Source: an uncultured Trueperaceae bacterium
Lineage (GTDB): Bacteria > Deinococcota > Deinococci > Deinococcales > Trueperaceae
NCBI GenBank assembly: GCA_937907415.1
Contig: CALCHY010000048.1
Span: forward strand, 79,339 to 143,338
DNA: 64,000 nucleotides
Direction of reading: 5' to 3'
The position numbers and the translations under genes were made by a program. Shown here piece after piece: positions 62,025-64,000 of the stretch; position 1 is the stretch's first letter, and the number at the start of each line of letters is the position of its first letter. The notes below the pieces were generated by a model. That model saw only the letters and a program-made list of their open reading frames with translations, was not told the DNA's origin and searched no databases.

Positions 62025-62370
62025 ATGCGGGCGTCGGGTGGTGGTTGCTGGTGACCCCTATCTCTTCGGGGGGTTGGTTCTTGCCCTCGATGTGGATGGT
62101 GACTCGGTAATCAAGGGTGACGAGCAGGGCCATAAGGCGTTCGATCGAGAAGCCTTTCAGCATGCCGCGCGTTAGGCGGGAGACGTCTGGCTGTTGTAGG
62201 CCGAGGATTCTAGATGCTTCTGCTTGTGTCCAGCCGTTCGCTTCGATCTCGTCGTTGATCCTGCTGGCGAGCCGCGCTTTCAGTTGGCGCTCTTCCGGGT
62301 TGGGTAGCCCGAGGTCGGCGAATATGTTGCCGCTGCTTTCTACGATGGTGTTGTCATCGGTTCTGCTCAT
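62023..62370 (-). CDS. higA: HigA-type Xre antitoxin
   Basis: 115 aa. HTH near residues 38-90 (GWTQAEASRILGLQQPDVSR, LTRGMLKGFSIERLMALLVT) plus N- and C-terminal extensions. Overlaps the toxin gene by 17 bp. Binds toxin and the operator upstream. Confidence 0.82.
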   Translation of the reverse strand: MSRTDDNTIVESSGNIFADLGLPNPEERQLKARLASRINDEIEANGWTQAEASRILGLQQPDVSRLTRGMLKGFSIERLMALLVTLDYRVTIHIEGKNQPPEEIGVTSNHHPTPA

Positions 62371-62707
62371 TTGATGCCTCCTGTGCCTGCCGCAACCTGG
62401 CGCGGATGAGGTCCATCTCCTTCTTGGGGGTGGCGATGCCTGATTTTGATTTCTTCTTGAAGGCGTGGAGGACGTAGATGGCGTCGGGGAGGTTCACTAC
62501 ATAGACGAGCCGGTAGGTGTCTGTGTCGATGTTGGCCACGATTTCGGAGACGCCGGGGATGCCAGTTAAGGGTTTGATGCTGACATGGTGTTTGCCCTCT
62601 TGGACTTGTCCGAGGGCGTAGCCTATGGCGTCCTGGGCGTCTTCGGGCATGGCCTGCGTGTCCTTGAGGGAGGAACCCAGCCACTTCACGGGTTTGGTTA
62701 GCGCCAT
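62354..62707 (-). CDS. higB: HigB/RelE-like toxin (phage Gp49 family)
   Basis: 117 aa. SSLKDTQAMPEDAQDAIGYA, HHVSIKPLTGIPGVSEIVAN and YRLVYVVNLPDAIYVLHAFK fit the Gp49-like RelE mRNA-interferase fold; basic residues FKKKSKSG lie near the expected active end. Toxin gene first, antitoxin second, the arrangement typical of higBA. Confidence 0.83.
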   Translation of the reverse strand: MALTKPVKWLGSSLKDTQAMPEDAQDAIGYALGQVQEGKHHVSIKPLTGIPGVSEIVANIDTDTYRLVYVVNLPDAIYVLHAFKKKSKSGIATPKKEMDLIRARLRQAQEASNEQNR

Positions 62708-62725
62708 AGGTCATCCAATCCAGAA

Positions 62726-62743
62726 TATAGCAGTTTCACTATA
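62726..62743. promoter_or_regulatory. Operator/promoter of the higBA-type operon
   Basis: TATAG (62726-62730) and CTATA (62739-62743) form an inverted repeat overlapping a minus-strand -10-like box TATAGT, 20-35 bp before the toxin start. The antitoxin HTH is the expected binder. Confidence 0.6.
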
Positions 62744-62786
62744 CTTCGTCTGTGGCGAGCGAACGCAGCCACCCCCCAATAGTTAA

Positions 62787-62808
62787 GCCGCGCCATCGTG
62801 GGCGCGGC
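62787..62808 (-). terminator. Terminator of the HU gene
   Basis: GCCGCGCC and GGCGCGGC stem; on the minus strand followed by TTAACTATT. About 30 bp after the stop at 62836. Confidence 0.7.
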
Positions 62809-62835
62809 TCTTCGTTCCTGGTTCGGGATGCGGTC

Positions 62836-63111
62836 TTAGTTGTTGACGGCGTCCTTGAGGGTCTTGCCGGCTTTGAAGGCGGGCGCCTTGCTGGCGGGGA
62901 TCCGGATCTTCTCGTTGGTGCCGGGCTTGACGCCTTCGCGGGCAGCGCGCTGGCGGACTTCGAAGGTGCCGAAGCCGGTGATCTGGACGGCGTCACCCTT
63001 AGCAAGGGTGCCTTGGATGGTGTCGAGCGCGGCGTTGATTGCTGCGCCCGCGTCCTTCTTGCTGAGGCCGGTTTGGGTTGCGACGTTGTCGATAAGTTCG
63101 GACTTGGTCAT
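62836..63111 (-). CDS. hup: HU-family DNA-binding protein
   Basis: 91 aa, standard HU length. MTKSELIDNVATQTGLSKKD, GDAVQITGFGTFEVRQRAAR and IPASKAPAFKAGKTLKDAVN are the conserved helices, beta arm and C-terminal segment. Bends and compacts DNA; plasmid HU proteins often limit the cost of carriage. Monocistronic with its own terminator. Confidence 0.92.
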   Translation of the reverse strand: MTKSELIDNVATQTGLSKKDAGAAINAALDTIQGTLAKGDAVQITGFGTFEVRQRAAREGVKPGTNEKIRIPASKAPAFKAGKTLKDAVNN

Positions 63112-63218
63112 GATTGTTTCCTCCGTAACTGAGAATATCGTGTTTTGCCCGTCGGTGACGAAGTTTGCTTACTTCAATGGGCAGAGCGCCCACGGGGGGA
63201 AGGCGGGCGCCCTACACT

Positions 63219-63261
63219 GGTTATGTCGCGCACCCGGAAGGGGATCCAGGGCGACATAACC
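63219..63261. terminator. Inverted repeat GGTTATGTCGC/GCGACATAACC
   Basis: 11-bp perfect arms (63219-63229 and 63251-63261) with a 21-nt loop, between the HU promoter side and the lipoprotein stop at 63291. Could terminate the lipoprotein transcript or serve as a binding site. Confidence 0.5.
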
Positions 63262-63290
63262 CTAAGCCTAACGCACAGGCTCTAGCCTAT

Positions 63291-63923
63291 TCAGCTATCG
63301 CCCAGGCTCGCGAAGAACCAGTTGTAATCGTTGACTCTGCCGGTGCTCATGCGTTGTTCGCGGTTCTCTGAGTCGATGCTGGTGATAGTCATGGTGAGGA
63401 CGTTCCAGCCTTCGCTTAGGGCGGCTTCTCCAGTCATTCCGTCGTTGATGGTGGCTTCTTCTGGGACAGTTATGGTGCCTGCCCTGTCGGCGTAGAGGAA
63501 GTATGCGATGGCGTCGCCCACTTGGGCTTCATCGGGCGGCAGGTTGGGGTTTCTCTTGCCAAGGTCAAAGGAGCCGCTTTGGTCTGCGAGTAGTACTTTT
63601 GCGATTCCGATTCGTAGGTCTGGCTGGTCGGTTTCGAGTCCGATGTTGGCGGGAGTGTAGAGGGCTATTACTGGCGCGGGCTTGGGTGCGAAGGAGAGGG
63701 TGTCCCCTTTGATGGTGCCTTCGCCAACCTGGTGGAAAGTGGGTCCGCTCTCGCTAGTGTGGTTCATAATCTGGACGATCACGTCGGCATCCGGACCGTC
63801 GTAGCCGGTGACGGTGCCGGTGATCTCGCCGGGGACTCCCCCACCAGCGCGATCCGGGTCGCAGGCTGTAAGGAAGACGAGCGCCGCAGCCAGCAGCAGG
63901 AGCCTAGTCGTGTGGTTGAACAT
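63291..63923 (-). CDS. Lipoprotein, unknown function
   Basis: 210 aa from ATG at 63923; an ATG eight codons earlier also exists. Lipobox LTAC in AALVFLTACDPDRAG. Mature part is a beta-rich chain (GEITGTVTGYDGPDADVIVQ; NIGLETDQPDLRIGIAKVLL) of carboxypeptidase-regulatory-like character at the N-terminus. No catalytic motif. Located at the right window edge; neighbours beyond unknown. Confidence 0.65.
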   Translation of the reverse strand: MFNHTTRLLLLAAALVFLTACDPDRAGGGVPGEITGTVTGYDGPDADVIVQIMNHTSESGPTFHQVGEGTIKGDTLSFAPKPAPVIALYTPANIGLETDQPDLRIGIAKVLLADQSGSFDLGKRNPNLPPDEAQVGDAIAYFLYADRAGTITVPEEATINDGMTGEAALSEGWNVLTMTITSIDSENREQRMSTGRVNDYNWFFASLGDS

Positions 63924-64000
63924 TCTCTTCAAGAATGCCTCTCTCAACTGGTTACCGGGAGCGGGTCGCGCCCCCGGTACCGAGGTTCTTGGGTTGCGGC

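Noticed and set aside
1..64000. tRNA, rRNA or CRISPR genes
   Set aside because: Reading through both strands I saw no cloverleaf-like anticodon arms with conserved TTCRA loop and no repeat-spacer pattern.

Overview
The window is GC-rich bacterial DNA with no rRNA, tRNA or other chromosomal housekeeping loci. It reads like part of a large plasmid, chromid or integrated plasmid-like element. Two separate two-OB-fold single-stranded-DNA-binding proteins (about 235 aa each) and lipoproteins such as a BACON-subtilase fit the Deinococcota (Deinococcus/Truepera-like). That assignment is inference. Most genes lie on the minus strand in long operons with 4-bp ATGA overlaps.

Layout. 1-4400: partial DUF2726-like protein, two small inverted-repeat elements with related ends, a secreted unknown, two small genes and a large secreted subtilisin-like lipoprotein. 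4455-9797: UvrD-type helicase, a VWA/metallopeptidase-like protein and a MoxR-type AAA+ ATPase. 10017-15035: small unknowns, a Sak4-like RecA-fold ATPase, a two-OB SSB and a long prepilin peptidase. 15609-21248: a PRTRC cassette containing a ubiquitin-like protein (ending in Gly), an E2-like protein, a ThiF/E1-like protein and PRTRC E and F, followed upstream by a Crp-type regulator; a plus-strand membrane-protein gene splits it. 21422-31398: large unknown, a lone TnpB element, an ATP-dependent DNA ligase, a secreted unknown, a secreted ankyrin protein and a SNF2/HARP-like helicase. 31533-34864: lipoprotein, small genes and the second SSB. 35070-36815: a complete IS200/IS605 element. 36871-39335: HTH-ParA, ParB and an ABA-sandwich-like protein (partition operon). 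39433-44510: a metabolic cargo of nitrate/taurine-type ABC transporter, cyclic amidohydrolase and LysR regulator. 44547-49397: dCMP deaminase-like protein, RNase H, small genes and a very large collagen-like/beta-propeller lipoprotein. 49542-63111: tightly overlapping small unknown genes, an IscB element with its upstream omega-RNA region, a truncated dnaN fused to an IscB relic, a macro-domain protein, a HigBA-type toxin-antitoxin pair and HU. 63291-63923: another lipoprotein.

Together, the DNA ligase, SSBs, Sak4, UvrD, SNF2 helicase, RNase H, HU, dCMP deaminase and (broken) sliding clamp form a replication/recombination and maintenance kit. ParAB, the PRTRC cassette and HigBA serve stability or modification roles; the ABC/hydantoinase block is nutritional cargo. 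Four RuvC-nuclease (OMEGA-type) loci are present: two TnpB, one IscB and one IscB relic.

The least expected pattern is a short hairpin leader motif repeated about ten times, always in the same orientation and usually 10-70 nt before the first gene of a minus-strand operon. A second, 18-bp motif precedes three other minus-strand genes. Two genes appear broken by a single extra C in a C run, which may be sequencing error rather than biology.
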